A stretch of DNA of 44,941 bases from Proteobacteria bacterium UBA4457 (GTDB lineage Bacteria; Pseudomonadota; Gammaproteobacteria; Ga0077536): the NCBI GenBank assembly GCA_002390205.1, contig DGOV01000075.1:15030-59970 (forward strand), written 5' to 3'. The notes under the pieces were generated by a model. It searched no databases and was not told the DNA's origin. It worked only from the letters and a program-made list of their open reading frames with translations. Below, piece by piece: positions 23,383 to 32,657 of the stretch. The translations under genes and the position numbers were made by a program. How positions within the stretch are numbered: the first letter of the stretch is position 1; each line of letters begins with the position of its first letter.

Positions 23383-25791
23383 ATGAAACAAGACTCAATG
23401 TTACGCATAACCGGCTATTCCGATAAATGCTCAGTTACACCAGGAGATGAGATCACATTTTATGTTCATAGTGAATTTGGTGAATCTTACCAATCTGATA
23501 TCGTAAGACTTATCAACGGAGACACCAATCCTGAAGGCCCGGGATTCAAGGAAAAACTATTCCGAACCAGTGTTAATGCAAAGTACAAAGGCGAGAATCA
23601 GCCTTTAATGGCAGGAAGTTACCTGCTTGCCCCGCAAAGTGATCATTTTGACCTAGAAAGCCTAACGCTGTGTGCCTATATTTACCCAACAACTCCAACG
23701 GTCGATACAGAAGGAGTTGCGGTCGGAGAACAAGCACTGCTCTCGAAATGGGATGCAGATAAGAAAAAAGGGTACGGATTATTCATCAATAAAGAAGGTG
23801 AGCTTGAATTTCGTTTAGGGAATGGAAGAGGAAAAGTAGAAAGCTTTAGCACTCGCAAACCCATGATGAGAAAAATTTGGTATAAAGTCATGGTCAGTTT
23901 CGATGCGTCGACTGGAAAAGGGCTCATCTGCCAGATCCCTTATCTGACTGCGACTAATGGTGGTCATGGACCAAGTATGCTCCATCCCCGCTCTGACACT
24001 GAAGCTGAACGTAAATTTACCGCTAAAAACGGCGCAGCCAGAATGCACGAAAGCCCCTTCATGATGGCCGCTAGCTGCAAGTCTTCGGAATGTGGTCGGC
24101 AGGTGTTTGATGGACATTACAGCCATCTGGAACAGCCTTGGGATATCCCCGAGCACACTGAAAAATACAATGGGAAAATCGATAGACCACGAGTGGCAAA
24201 TCGAGCGCTAAATAGAGCTGAAATAGAGCTTATTCTAGGTGCACCTAGAATGGAGGCCATACCAACAGAACTAAGGTCTTCTATCGTAGCTGCTTGGGAT
24301 TTTAGCGCTAATATTTCAGAAAATGCTGCGTCTACGCACATTGTAGATGCTGGTCCCCATCGACTACATGCTGTTGGAATAAATCTCCCAGTCCGAGGAA
24401 CACCAGGTCATAACTGGTCCTCCCACTTCATGAGCTTCATCCATGGGCCTCAAGAGTACGGCGCAATACATTTTCACGATGAAACTGTGGATGATGCGCG
24501 TTGGAAGCCAACATTTACGCTAAAAATTCCCGAACGCATGGTCAGTGGAGTCTATGCTGCTCGCCTCAGGGTCAAAGGGAAATCAACTCCAGATCATGAA
24601 GACTATATCCCATTTTTCGTACGTCCACCTAAGGGCACAACGACTGCGAAAATTGCTCTAGTCATGCCGACTCACAGTTATATGGCATACGCGAACGACA
24701 ACTTAAGCGTTAACTCCGTGGTAGCACAATTATTAACAGGACAGGTGCCACTCCTGCAACCAAGCGACTTATTACTTAATCAAGAGCGCGGATACGGACT
24801 AGGGACGTATGCGTCCTACCGGGACGGCTGGGGAGTAAACGTCTCTTCTCGTCTGCGTCCGATCCTCAACATGAGGCCCAAGTATCTGCATGTACTCTCG
24901 CCATCGCTTTGGCAGTTCAACGCAGATTTACATCTCGTTGACTGGTTGCATGAACTTAAGTATGACGTAGATATTATTACTGACGAAGACGTGCAAAGAG
25001 AAGGCGTGACGCTTCTAAACCAATATCCCATAGTCCTGACAGGGCACCATCCGGAGTATGTCTCTGAAGAGGCAATGGACGCCTATCATGACTACCAGCT
25101 GCAAGGCGGTCGTTTTCTATATCTGGCAGCCAATGGCTTCTATTGGATCACCGTACCTCACCCTGAGAATCCCAACATCATCGAGGTAAGAAAAGGAGAT
25201 AACGGGACACGAGCGTGGACTATTAATCCTGGCGAATACTGTAATGCCTTCGATGGAAAGCATGGTGGCTTATGGCGAGTCCGAGGACGAGCTATGAGCA
25301 AGCTACTCGGCGTCACTTTCACTTCTTTTGGCCTCACATATTCTTCCTACTATCGCCGCGCGCCGGATAGTAATCTGCCTGAGTGCCAATGGATAATGAA
25401 AGGCTTAAGTGCTGACGAGCCTATTGGAAACTTTGGCTTAGTAGGTGGAGGTGCTGCGGGTCTTGAACTCGATCGATACGATCTAGAACTGGGCACGCCA
25501 CACAGAGCGTATCTATTAGCTCACTCTGAGGGGCATAACGATATCTTTGTATCAGTAACTGAAGAATCGACGTTTAATGCCAGAGGCTACACACAAGGAG
25601 GAACAGGCGACAACAATCCTTGGACACGTGCAGATATCGTCTACTATAAGACACCGAACGACGGGGCAGTTTTTTCTGTCGGTTCGATGTCATGGTGTGG
25701 CTCATTGCAGCACAATGATTACGACAACAATGTCTCTCAAATCATGCAAAATGTACTCAATGGTTTTCTAAAACCAGGCACATTGCCATGA
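23383..25791 (+). CDS. N,N-dimethylformamidase large (catalytic) subunit, second copy
   Basis: From the ATG at 23383 (AGGGG about seven bases upstream) the protein has 802 residues, 49 more than the first copy, mostly in the LamG-like insert (about residues 85-260). The likely iron ligands are conserved: Tyr433 or Tyr436 in SYMAYAN, Tyr476 in GTYASYRDG and Glu558 in HPEY, with His556. The C-terminal GLVGGGAAGLELDRYD and HNDYDNNVSQI also match. The two copies align throughout but differ clearly, so they are old paralogs, not a recent duplication. The substrate is unproven. The stop codon overlaps the next start (ATGA), so the following small protein is translationally coupled. Confidence 0.88.
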   Translation: MKQDSMLRITGYSDKCSVTPGDEITFYVHSEFGESYQSDIVRLINGDTNPEGPGFKEKLFRTSVNAKYKGENQPLMAGSYLLAPQSDHFDLESLTLCAYIYPTTPTVDTEGVAVGEQALLSKWDADKKKGYGLFINKEGELEFRLGNGRGKVESFSTRKPMMRKIWYKVMVSFDASTGKGLICQIPYLTATNGGHGPSMLHPRSDTEAERKFTAKNGAARMHESPFMMAASCKSSECGRQVFDGHYSHLEQPWDIPEHTEKYNGKIDRPRVANRALNRAEIELILGAPRMEAIPTELRSSIVAAWDFSANISENAASTHIVDAGPHRLHAVGINLPVRGTPGHNWSSHFMSFIHGPQEYGAIHFHDETVDDARWKPTFTLKIPERMVSGVYAARLRVKGKSTPDHEDYIPFFVRPPKGTTTAKIALVMPTHSYMAYANDNLSVNSVVAQLLTGQVPLLQPSDLLLNQERGYGLGTYASYRDGWGVNVSSRLRPILNMRPKYLHVLSPSLWQFNADLHLVDWLHELKYDVDIITDEDVQREGVTLLNQYPIVLTGHHPEYVSEEAMDAYHDYQLQGGRFLYLAANGFYWITVPHPENPNIIEVRKGDNGTRAWTINPGEYCNAFDGKHGGLWRVRGRAMSKLLGVTFTSFGLTYSSYYRRAPDSNLPECQWIMKGLSADEPIGNFGLVGGGAAGLELDRYDLELGTPHRAYLLAHSEGHNDIFVSVTEESTFNARGYTQGGTGDNNPWTRADIVYYKTPNDGAVFSVGSMSWCGSLQHNDYDNNVSQIMQNVLNGFLKPGTLP

Positions 25792-26204
25792 GTGAAGTTA
25801 ATGAGGAGGTTCCTCTTGATCGGGATCACTTTTGGTGGATACACCCTGCGCTTCGAGGCCAGCAGTCGCTAGACGGCTCCGCGGCTGGAGCATTGCCTTG
25901 GAGGTGGGAGAAATCCGCAACTGCCAGTGATGCTGATCCCGTTGAAACAATTGATCCGGCAGGACCTTACGCAGATTTTGCCAAGCTACTCTATAAACTC
26001 AATGGCTATAAACCCGGACCAGTTACTGGTTGGTACATTGTCCTGTCCCCAGAAAAAGATAAGTTTGCAGTCGGACAGCTATGTGTCGATCCCAATATCC
26101 CAGTTGTCTTGTTTGAAGATAATGTCTATTCAACTGAAGCCGAAGCGAGAAAAGTTGCCACTGAGTTAAAAAAGGTAAACCCTGGCCTTATACACACAAG
26201 TTAG
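25788..26204 (+). CDS. Third DMFase small-subunit-like protein, coupled to the second large subunit
   Basis: The 138-residue protein starts inside the ATGA overlap with the second large subunit. Its C-terminal half (about residues 65-135) follows the same layout as the other two small proteins: helix ADFAKLLYKLNG, strand TGWYIVLSPEKDKFAVGQL, a turn IPVVLFED, then STEAEARKVATELKKVN. The N-terminal half is different and aromatic (DHFWWIHPALRGQQ), and the protein is acidic where the other two are basic. I infer a second, distinct light chain for the same enzyme. Relatedness is from pattern, not from a computed alignment, and it could also be a chaperone or regulator. Confidence 0.6.
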   Translation: MSEVNEEVPLDRDHFWWIHPALRGQQSLDGSAAGALPWRWEKSATASDADPVETIDPAGPYADFAKLLYKLNGYKPGPVTGWYIVLSPEKDKFAVGQLCVDPNIPVVLFEDNVYSTEAEARKVATELKKVNPGLIHTS

Positions 26205-26254
26205 TTAGCCTTGATTGTCTATCAAACTACAACTCTTTTGACGGCGACGATCAA

Positions 26255-27508
26255 ATGAATACTCGTAAGCGCCTTCTGGCTATGGTGGCACTGGTTGTTG
26301 CCGGTGAAATGATATTTAGTCTCCCTTTCCATCTACCCCGATACCTCCGCCCTTCAGTACTTGAAGGGTTTAATCTAACTAACTCTGAGTTAGGCGACAT
26401 ATTTGCAGTGTATGGTGTCACAGCGATGCTGGCGTACTTCCCCGGCGGATTAATAGCCGACAAATTCAACCCAAAAATCCTAATCATTATTTCACTTGTA
26501 GCTACAGCAATTGGTGGTATTTATCTCGCCACATTCCCTGGCGTTATAGGACTCGCATTTCTCTATGCCTACTGGGGAATAACTACCATTTTCCTGTTCT
26601 GGGCGGGCTTGATGAAATCCACCCGAGAGTGGGGCGGTGACGAAGCTCAGGGGAGAGCATTTGGATTCCTAGAAGGAGGCAGAGGACTAGCTGCAGCCGT
26701 TTTTGCATCAATCGCGGTCTGGCTATTCGCACAAGGAATCCCAACTCTAGAAATAATCAATCAAGCAGATAGGCGGCAGGCATTATCGAGTGTTATCTTT
26801 TTATACACTGGTCTTACATTCCTTGCGGCAATTAGCGTCGTCATTTGGCTGCCTAATAATGAAAAAAGCGGCACTTATAAGCCGCTAAAGACAAGCGTCT
26901 TAAAAATGCTACTGAGGCTAGATATATGGTTGATTGCAATTGTCATCACTTGTGCATACTGCGGCTATAAAGGATTAGACAATTACGCTTTATACGCGCA
27001 CCAAGTGCTAGGGATGAGCGAAGTCGAATCAGCTTCCTTCATCTCTAAAACTGCCTATTTACGGATCTTCGCCGCTATATCCGCAGGTCTACTCGCAGAT
27101 CGGATTCAAGCTAATAAGACTTTAATCTTCTTGTTTTTGACTCTCTTCCTGAGCTATAGCTTTTTAGGGATCTGGGGCGGACCTGAAGAGCTAATTTACT
27201 TTATTATCATTAACGTAATTATTACTCTGTTGGCCGTTTTTGCGCTCCGTGGGGTATATTTTGCGATGCTTGAAGAAACCAAAATACCGGCGAGGAATAC
27301 AGGATCTGCTGTCGGACTAGTGTCAGTAGTCGGCTATACCCCAGACATTTTTCTGGCACCTATTGGGGGTCGAATTCTCGATGCTTCACCAGGCGCAGAA
27401 GGTCACTTAAATTATTTCTGGCTGCTTTCAGCCATTTCTCTTGTAGGCGTCATTGCTGCGGTCGCTTTATACTTCTGTAACAAGTATTTAACTAGGGGAA
27501 AAGAATGA
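26255..27508 (+). CDS. MFS transporter
   Basis: The 417-residue protein has about twelve membrane helices and the MFS layout. The loop between helices 2 and 3 contains GGLIADKFNPK, the family's conserved G-x-x-x-D-(R/K) signature, and a similar GLLADRIQ lies in the second half. It follows the DMFase operon with a 50-base gap and overlaps the next gene by ATGA, so it may carry a substrate or product of that operon across the inner membrane. The substrate is unknown. Confidence 0.88.
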   Translation: MNTRKRLLAMVALVVAGEMIFSLPFHLPRYLRPSVLEGFNLTNSELGDIFAVYGVTAMLAYFPGGLIADKFNPKILIIISLVATAIGGIYLATFPGVIGLAFLYAYWGITTIFLFWAGLMKSTREWGGDEAQGRAFGFLEGGRGLAAAVFASIAVWLFAQGIPTLEIINQADRRQALSSVIFLYTGLTFLAAISVVIWLPNNEKSGTYKPLKTSVLKMLLRLDIWLIAIVITCAYCGYKGLDNYALYAHQVLGMSEVESASFISKTAYLRIFAAISAGLLADRIQANKTLIFLFLTLFLSYSFLGIWGGPEELIYFIIINVIITLLAVFALRGVYFAMLEETKIPARNTGSAVGLVSVVGYTPDIFLAPIGGRILDASPGAEGHLNYFWLLSAISLVGVIAAVALYFCNKYLTRGKE

Positions 27509-28236
27509 GAAAGAAAGTATGCCTTATAGTCGGGGCAGGACAGGGACTAGGACGAGCTCTGGCCCAGAAATTTGCGAACGAAGGCTATCATCTTAACTTA
27601 GTGTCACGGACTCTAAGTGGAAGTCAGATAGCACTAAAGGCCGCACATTCGGTATTCCCAGGAGGGGACCATCGTCATGTAAGCGCTGATGTTACTAAGC
27701 CGGAGGAATTAGAAAAAACTCTAACTGAAGCAGTTGCTTCGCACGGCACTCCCGAAATTTTTATTTACAACCCTCGTGGCGGATACCAATTAAAAGATCC
27801 TTTGCAGATATCCTATGCAGAAATGAACGATACCCTCAACCTAGAAGTGGTAGGGGCGCTCGCGTCGGCAAAGGCTATAATTCCAAGGATGCTGGACGAC
27901 AAAAAAGGAACCATTATTTTTTCAAGTGCGACAGCAGCTTTTAGAGGATCAGGAACCAACCCGCTATATTCCATCGGAAAGTTCGGACTTCGTGGATTGT
28001 CCCAAAGTCTAGCCAAAGCGTACAGTGCTAAAGGCTTGCATATTGCACATGTTCGCCTCGACTGCACCTTGGACGTTCCTGATATCAGAGACTGGATGGG
28101 CGATGCCTTCAAAATTGAAGAAACAAGCAATGTAGATGACGTAGCACAGTCTTACTGGTGGCTTCACCAACAACCAAGATCCGCATGGAGTAATGAATTG
28201 GAACTCAGACCTTATAGTGAGAACTGGACATTTTAG
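27505..28236 (+). CDS. Short-chain dehydrogenase/reductase (SDR), coupled to MFS gene
   Basis: This 243-residue SDR starts in an ATGA overlap with the transporter gene. The cofactor motif is GAGQGLGRA near residues 11-19, the NAG position reads YNPRGG, a common variant, and the active site is Ser (FSSATAAF) with Tyr and Lys in LYSIGKFG. The enzyme should oxidise or reduce a carbonyl or hydroxyl group with NAD(P). The changed NNAG-like motif marks it as an atypical SDR. The coupling suggests that substrate import and reduction or oxidation are linked. Confidence 0.87.
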   Translation: MRKKVCLIVGAGQGLGRALAQKFANEGYHLNLVSRTLSGSQIALKAAHSVFPGGDHRHVSADVTKPEELEKTLTEAVASHGTPEIFIYNPRGGYQLKDPLQISYAEMNDTLNLEVVGALASAKAIIPRMLDDKKGTIIFSSATAAFRGSGTNPLYSIGKFGLRGLSQSLAKAYSAKGLHIAHVRLDCTLDVPDIRDWMGDAFKIEETSNVDDVAQSYWWLHQQPRSAWSNELELRPYSENWTF

Positions 28237-28313
28237 AGTCAAAAATTCACTATCAAAGTACTTCGATAAAAATACGACAGCTACATAAGTGCGACTGATA
28301 AAAAGGAAAAAAA

Positions 28314-29087
28314 TTGGTTCAAAATTTTGAGAACAAATTAGTGCTAATTACTGGTGCCAGCCGTGGCATCGGAAAATCAATAGCTCTAGCCTTAGCAAAA
28401 GATGGGGCTCATGTGATCTGCGCTGCAACCGAAGCCCGCAACTCAGGCAAAGTTGTGGCTGAAATACAAGCAACTGGAGGCAAAGCAACCGCTATCGGTT
28501 GCCTTGTTGAGAATCCCCTTGCTGTCAAAAGAATGTTCGCGGAAGTGCTCGACCAAGCCGGACCTATTGATGTCCTAATCAATAATGCAGGTATATCAAA
28601 ACCGATGCTTACTATGGAGATGACTGAAGAAAACTGGGATCAGCACATGAATATTAACTGTAAATCCATATTTCTGTGTTCTCAAGCTGCCGCGCTCCAA
28701 ATGAAAACGAACGATGGAGGATCAATTATTAATATAGGGTCAATCTTGGGCCGTAATGCCTTCCCTGCAACACTAGGGTATTGTGCCTCCAAGGCCGCAG
28801 TCGATCAGATGACAAAAGTAATGGCGATAGAATGGGCACGATATGGAATCCGTGTGAACTGCATCGCACCAGGCTATATTCGTACTGAACTAATTGAACA
28901 ACTGGCAGTTGATGGAAAAGTAAAACTTGAGGATCTGGAAAAACGGACTCCTCAGAGAAGATTGGGAACAGGTGATGACATTGCTAACGCAGTAAGATAT
29001 GTTGCCAGTGAAGGTGCAGCTTTTATGACAGGGGAAACATTGGTTGTTGATGGTGGATGGACCGCTTTCGGCTACTATCAAACATAA
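28314..29087 (+). CDS. Short-chain dehydrogenase/reductase (SDR), FabG-like
   Basis: The 257-residue SDR is classical: TGASRGIGKS near residues 14-23, NNAG, the Ser in NIGSILGR and the Tyr/Lys pair in YCASK. The C-terminal GETLVVDGGW is also canonical. It is similar to FabG and to gluconate-type dehydrogenases, so the substrate is open. The start is TTG at 28314, with AAAAGG a few bases upstream. It lies 77 bases after the previous SDR gene and 23 bases before the second LLM gene, and these are probably in one operon. Confidence 0.9.
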   Translation: MVQNFENKLVLITGASRGIGKSIALALAKDGAHVICAATEARNSGKVVAEIQATGGKATAIGCLVENPLAVKRMFAEVLDQAGPIDVLINNAGISKPMLTMEMTEENWDQHMNINCKSIFLCSQAAALQMKTNDGGSIINIGSILGRNAFPATLGYCASKAAVDQMTKVMAIEWARYGIRVNCIAPGYIRTELIEQLAVDGKVKLEDLEKRTPQRRLGTGDDIANAVRYVASEGAAFMTGETLVVDGGWTAFGYYQT

Positions 29088-29110
29088 TTTAATGAGATAA
29101 AGGACGAACG

Positions 29111-29923
29111 ATGCAGATCGGTATCTCTATCAACAATATGGGGCCTCTATCTACAAAGGAAGTGATCACCCGGCAAGCTCTTAAAGCTGAACAATCAGGG
29201 TTAGATCACATATGGGTTCTAGATCATATTGCCATTCCTCCTGATCAATCAGCAGGCTCTGGAGGACGATACGTAGATCCGTTGGCCACACTCGCATTTC
29301 TAAGTGGTATTACAAGCACAATAAAATTAGGCACTTCTGTTTTAGTGCTCCCCTATCGTCCCGCGTTAGCCACTGCTAAGTGGGTCGCTTCTATCCAAGA
29401 GCTCTCTTCAGGAAGATTAATTCTTGGTGTAGGTGTTGGATGGATGGAAGCTGAATTCATTGTGACTGATGCATCACTGAAGACTAGAGGATCTGTAACT
29501 AATGAAACAATTGAGTTCCTCAGAGAGTGCTTCGCAAATGATATTGTTTCATACAAAGAACAGCAGTTTATTTTTAGTCCGCGTCCAAACCGACCTCCGA
29601 TTTTGATTGGAGGAAATCAGAAGGCCGCAATTGAAAGAGTAATGAATTGCGGAGACGGTTGGATGCCTATGATAAAGGATCATGATTCACTCATAAGCGA
29701 GTGCCAAGATTTACAGCGAAGACGAGGAAAAGAAGGAAAAGATAAAGCAATTATCATCCCTTTACTGGCTTTAGATTTCTCTGATCTTCCAAAAGTTGTG
29801 GATCAGTTGAGCGCGCTCGAAGAAGCCGGATGCGCGGGTATAGAACATTTTCAGTCGTCCAAAACAGAATACGACTTTAATTCCACGGTAGACTATCTCG
29901 CAGAAATTAAAAGTAAATTGTAG
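29111..29923 (+). CDS. Luciferase-like monooxygenase (LLM) family protein, second copy
   Basis: This 270-residue LLM protein has the same architecture as the one at 13644: MQIGISINNMGP at the N-terminus, then STIKLGTSVLVLPYRPALATAK, SSGRLILGVGVGWMEAEF, and RPPILIGGNQKAAIERV. It uses a flavin or F420 cofactor. The position before an M20 amidohydrolase and after two SDRs suggests a shared degradation pathway. AAGGACGAACG precedes its ATG. Confidence 0.88.
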   Translation: MQIGISINNMGPLSTKEVITRQALKAEQSGLDHIWVLDHIAIPPDQSAGSGGRYVDPLATLAFLSGITSTIKLGTSVLVLPYRPALATAKWVASIQELSSGRLILGVGVGWMEAEFIVTDASLKTRGSVTNETIEFLRECFANDIVSYKEQQFIFSPRPNRPPILIGGNQKAAIERVMNCGDGWMPMIKDHDSLISECQDLQRRRGKEGKDKAIIIPLLALDFSDLPKVVDQLSALEEAGCAGIEHFQSSKTEYDFNSTVDYLAEIKSKL

Positions 29924-29931
29924 AAAAAATT

Positions 29932-31104
29932 ATGAATTTAATAAAAAAAATAGTCGACAGCACCAAAGACCATGCCACCTGGCGTCAAACGATACACGCA
30001 CATCCGGAGCTTGCTTATCAAGAGCATGTCACAGCGCAATTTGTTGCAGACAAACTAGAATCTTTTGGCATCGCTATCGTAAGAGGCCTCGGGAAAACGG
30101 GTGTAGTTGGCACGATAAAATCTGGGTCCAGTGATAGGTCAATCGGGCTGCGGGCAGACATGGATGCCTTGCCTCTGACAGAGATGAACACTTTTAGTCA
30201 TCGTTCAAAAAATACTGGAGTAATGCATGCATGCGGACATGATGGGCATACCGCAATGCTTCTAGCGGCTGCACAGCACCTATCAGCACACCAAGACTTT
30301 GATGGGATAGTCCACTTTATTTTTCAGCCTGCTGAAGAAGGAGAGGCCGGTGCAAAAGCCATGATGGATGATGGACTGTTTACAGATTTTCCTATGGAAG
30401 CTGTTTATGGAATTCATAATTGGCCAGGACTTCCCGTTGGTGAAATGGCAATGAGAAAAGGTCCTATAATGGCTGCGATGGATTTGTTTGAAATAAAGGT
30501 TATCGGGAAAGGTGGTCATGCAGCTTTACCACATTTAGTGATTGACCCTATACAAGTTGGGACACAAATCGTACAGGCTTGGCAAACGATTGTATCCCGT
30601 AACGTAAAACCAACCGACCCTGCCGTACTTTCGGTCACACAGTTCCATGGAGGAGATACAGATGCATGGGCGGTGGTTCCTGAAGAAATAACAATAAGAG
30701 GAACAGTTAGAACATTCTCAACGGACACAAAAGAGCTTATAAAATCGCGCATGGAGAAGATCGCACTTGGAATCTGTCAGGCACATGACTGCAAGTTAGA
30801 ATGGTGGTATGACGAGCGATTTCCACCAACTGTCAATTCAGACGAGGAAACTGACGTGGCAGCAAAAGCCGCTATCTCAATTTGTGGTGCTGAAAACGTC
30901 AATACAAATGTCGAAATGGTTACCGGATCAGAAGATTTCGGGTATATGCTTGAAGAAAAGCCAGGGTGTTATGCATTCATAGGTAACGGACCCGGAGATG
31001 GTGGATGCCTACTCCATAGTCCTCATTTTGATTTTAACGATGAAGTAATTCCCGTAGGTGCCAGTTACTGGGTGGAACTAGTGAATCAAGTATTAAAGAA
31101 ATAA
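29932..31104 (+). CDS. M20-family amidohydrolase (hippurate/N-acyl-amino-acid hydrolase-like)
   Basis: The 390-residue protein is an M20D metallopeptidase-like amidohydrolase, as in hippurate hydrolase and IAA-amino-acid hydrolases. The metal ligands are in HACGHDGHTAML and the catalytic pair is in PAEEGEAGAK. A late MVTGSEDFGYML and the C-terminal LLHSPHFDFND complete the site. It hydrolyses an N-acyl amide bond to release an amino acid or amine and an acid. It starts eight bases after the LLM stop, and its own stop abuts the open frame of the next gene, so it belongs to the same operon. Confidence 0.92.
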   Translation: MNLIKKIVDSTKDHATWRQTIHAHPELAYQEHVTAQFVADKLESFGIAIVRGLGKTGVVGTIKSGSSDRSIGLRADMDALPLTEMNTFSHRSKNTGVMHACGHDGHTAMLLAAAQHLSAHQDFDGIVHFIFQPAEEGEAGAKAMMDDGLFTDFPMEAVYGIHNWPGLPVGEMAMRKGPIMAAMDLFEIKVIGKGGHAALPHLVIDPIQVGTQIVQAWQTIVSRNVKPTDPAVLSVTQFHGGDTDAWAVVPEEITIRGTVRTFSTDTKELIKSRMEKIALGICQAHDCKLEWWYDERFPPTVNSDEETDVAAKAAISICGAENVNTNVEMVTGSEDFGYMLEEKPGCYAFIGNGPGDGGCLLHSPHFDFNDEVIPVGASYWVELVNQVLKK

Positions 31105-31134
31105 GTGACATCACAACAAGCAAAGGACGTAACT

Positions 31135-31527
31135 ATGGATACACATCAGAAACTGGTAACAGCTGGATTTAAGGCACTAGGAGAAGGGGACCACGAGCCA
31201 CTCATGGGGCTGTTTGATAAAAATGTCCAGTGGACCATCATAGGTAACACTCGATTTTCTGGTACTTACAATGGGATGGAAGAAGTAGCGTCTAAGCTGC
31301 TGGCTCCTCTCGGCGAGCTTGTCGATGGCCATCTTCACATTACCGTTGATAATTTAATATCTGATGGCGACTATTTGGCGTGTCAGGGGCGTGGAGAATC
31401 TAAAACCAAAGCTGGTGGGACATACAATAATACTTATTGCTGGGTATATCGCTGGTCCGGAGACAATATTGTCTCAGTTACCGAGTACTTAGATACAGAA
31501 GTCTTAACAGCGTCTTTTGGAGCATAA
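31135..31527 (+). CDS. SnoaL/NTF2-like protein
   Basis: From the ATG at 31135 (AGGA eight bases before) the protein has 130 residues and the SnoaL-like NTF2 cone fold: a helix (HQKLVTAGFKALGEGDHEPLMGLF), DKNVQWTIIG, and long strands ending in SGDNIVSVTEYLDTEVL. Such proteins are either small-molecule isomerases/cyclases or binding domains. A GTG at 31105 would extend the N-terminus by ten residues. It follows the M20 gene closely and ends the plus-strand operon, facing ychF. Confidence 0.82.
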   Translation: MDTHQKLVTAGFKALGEGDHEPLMGLFDKNVQWTIIGNTRFSGTYNGMEEVASKLLAPLGELVDGHLHITVDNLISDGDYLACQGRGESKTKAGGTYNNTYCWVYRWSGDNIVSVTEYLDTEVLTASFGA

Positions 31528-31559
31528 CGACTCAATGGGGGACCGAGTGCACTGATTGA

Positions 31560-32657
31560 TCAAACATTAAATCGAAAATGCATCACGTCCCCGTCTTTGA
31601 CAACATATTCTTTCCCTTCAACGCGCAATTTACCTAATTCTCGAGCCTTAGACTCGCCTTTGTGCTCAATAAAATCATGATAGGCAATAACTTCTGCGCG
31701 GATGAATCCTCTCTCAAAGTCAGTGTGTATCACTCCAGCCGCCTCTGGTGCTAACGAGCCAATGGGAATTGTCCAGGCACGAGACTCTTTAGGGCCAGCA
31801 GTAAAATAGCTTTGTAGTCCTAGTAACCGATGGCCTGCTCTTATAACCTGATCTAAACCTGACTCCTCTATTCCTATATCACTCAGAAATTCAGCTCTTT
31901 CATCCTCAGGTAAGGCAGCAATCTCTGCTTCAATCGACGCGCAAAGTACAATACATTCTGCCCCTACTTTTTCAGCATACGCGACTACTGCCGTTGCCTC
32001 ATCACAACCTTGCAGTTCATCTTCTGCAACATTAGCCACAAACAATAATGGCTTTGCAGTCAGTAATGCCATCTCTTGCGCGAGAAGTGCAGGAGCACCA
32101 TCATTCTCTAAGTTACCCGCTCTGATAGCGGTTCCTGCCTCGAGCAAGTCCAAAAGCACTTTGAATGACTCCGTACGTAATTTTTGATCTTTATCACCAG
32201 ATTTCGCCTGTTTTTCAGCTCGTTCCAATCCCCTAGTACAAGACTCGAGATCAGCTAAAGCAAGCTCGGTCTCAATAATCTCTATATCTGAAATAGGATC
32301 GACAGTACCAGACACGTGGGTAATATTATCGTCATGAAAACATCTTACAACGTGCGCAATTGCCGCTGTTTCTCTAATGTGAGCAAGAAATTTATTACCT
32401 AACCCTTCGCCTTTAGAAGCGCCTGCAACTAGTCCCGCAATATCTACAAATTCCATACTCGAGGGGATCACTTTTTTGGAGCAAGCTATATTTGCAATCG
32501 CGCTTAATCGCTTATCAGGGACAACAACTATTCCTATATTTGGCTCTATAGTGCAAAAAGGATAATTTTCCGCAGCAATCCCCGCGCTTGTTAGCGCGTT
32601 AAACAAAGAAGATTTCCCTACGTTAGGCAATCCAACAATTCCGCACTTAAAACCCAT
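31560..32657 (-). CDS. ychF: YchF/EngD redox-regulated ATPase
   Basis: The 365-residue protein is the conserved translation-associated P-loop ATPase YchF. The P-loop reads GLPNVGKSS, the switch region is FCTIEPNIGIV, and the base-specificity motif is the NVAEDE variant (in place of the GTPase NKxD) that gives YchF its ATP preference. The C-terminal TGS domain ends with KEYVVKDGDVMHFRFNV. YchF binds ribosomes and is linked to stress responses. The start overlaps the pth stop as TAATG. Confidence 0.97.
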   Translation of the reverse strand: MGFKCGIVGLPNVGKSSLFNALTSAGIAAENYPFCTIEPNIGIVVVPDKRLSAIANIACSKKVIPSSMEFVDIAGLVAGASKGEGLGNKFLAHIRETAAIAHVVRCFHDDNITHVSGTVDPISDIEIIETELALADLESCTRGLERAEKQAKSGDKDQKLRTESFKVLLDLLEAGTAIRAGNLENDGAPALLAQEMALLTAKPLLFVANVAEDELQGCDEATAVVAYAEKVGAECIVLCASIEAEIAALPEDERAEFLSDIGIEESGLDQVIRAGHRLLGLQSYFTAGPKESRAWTIPIGSLAPEAAGVIHTDFERGFIRAEVIAYHDFIEHKGESKARELGKLRVEGKEYVVKDGDVMHFRFNV

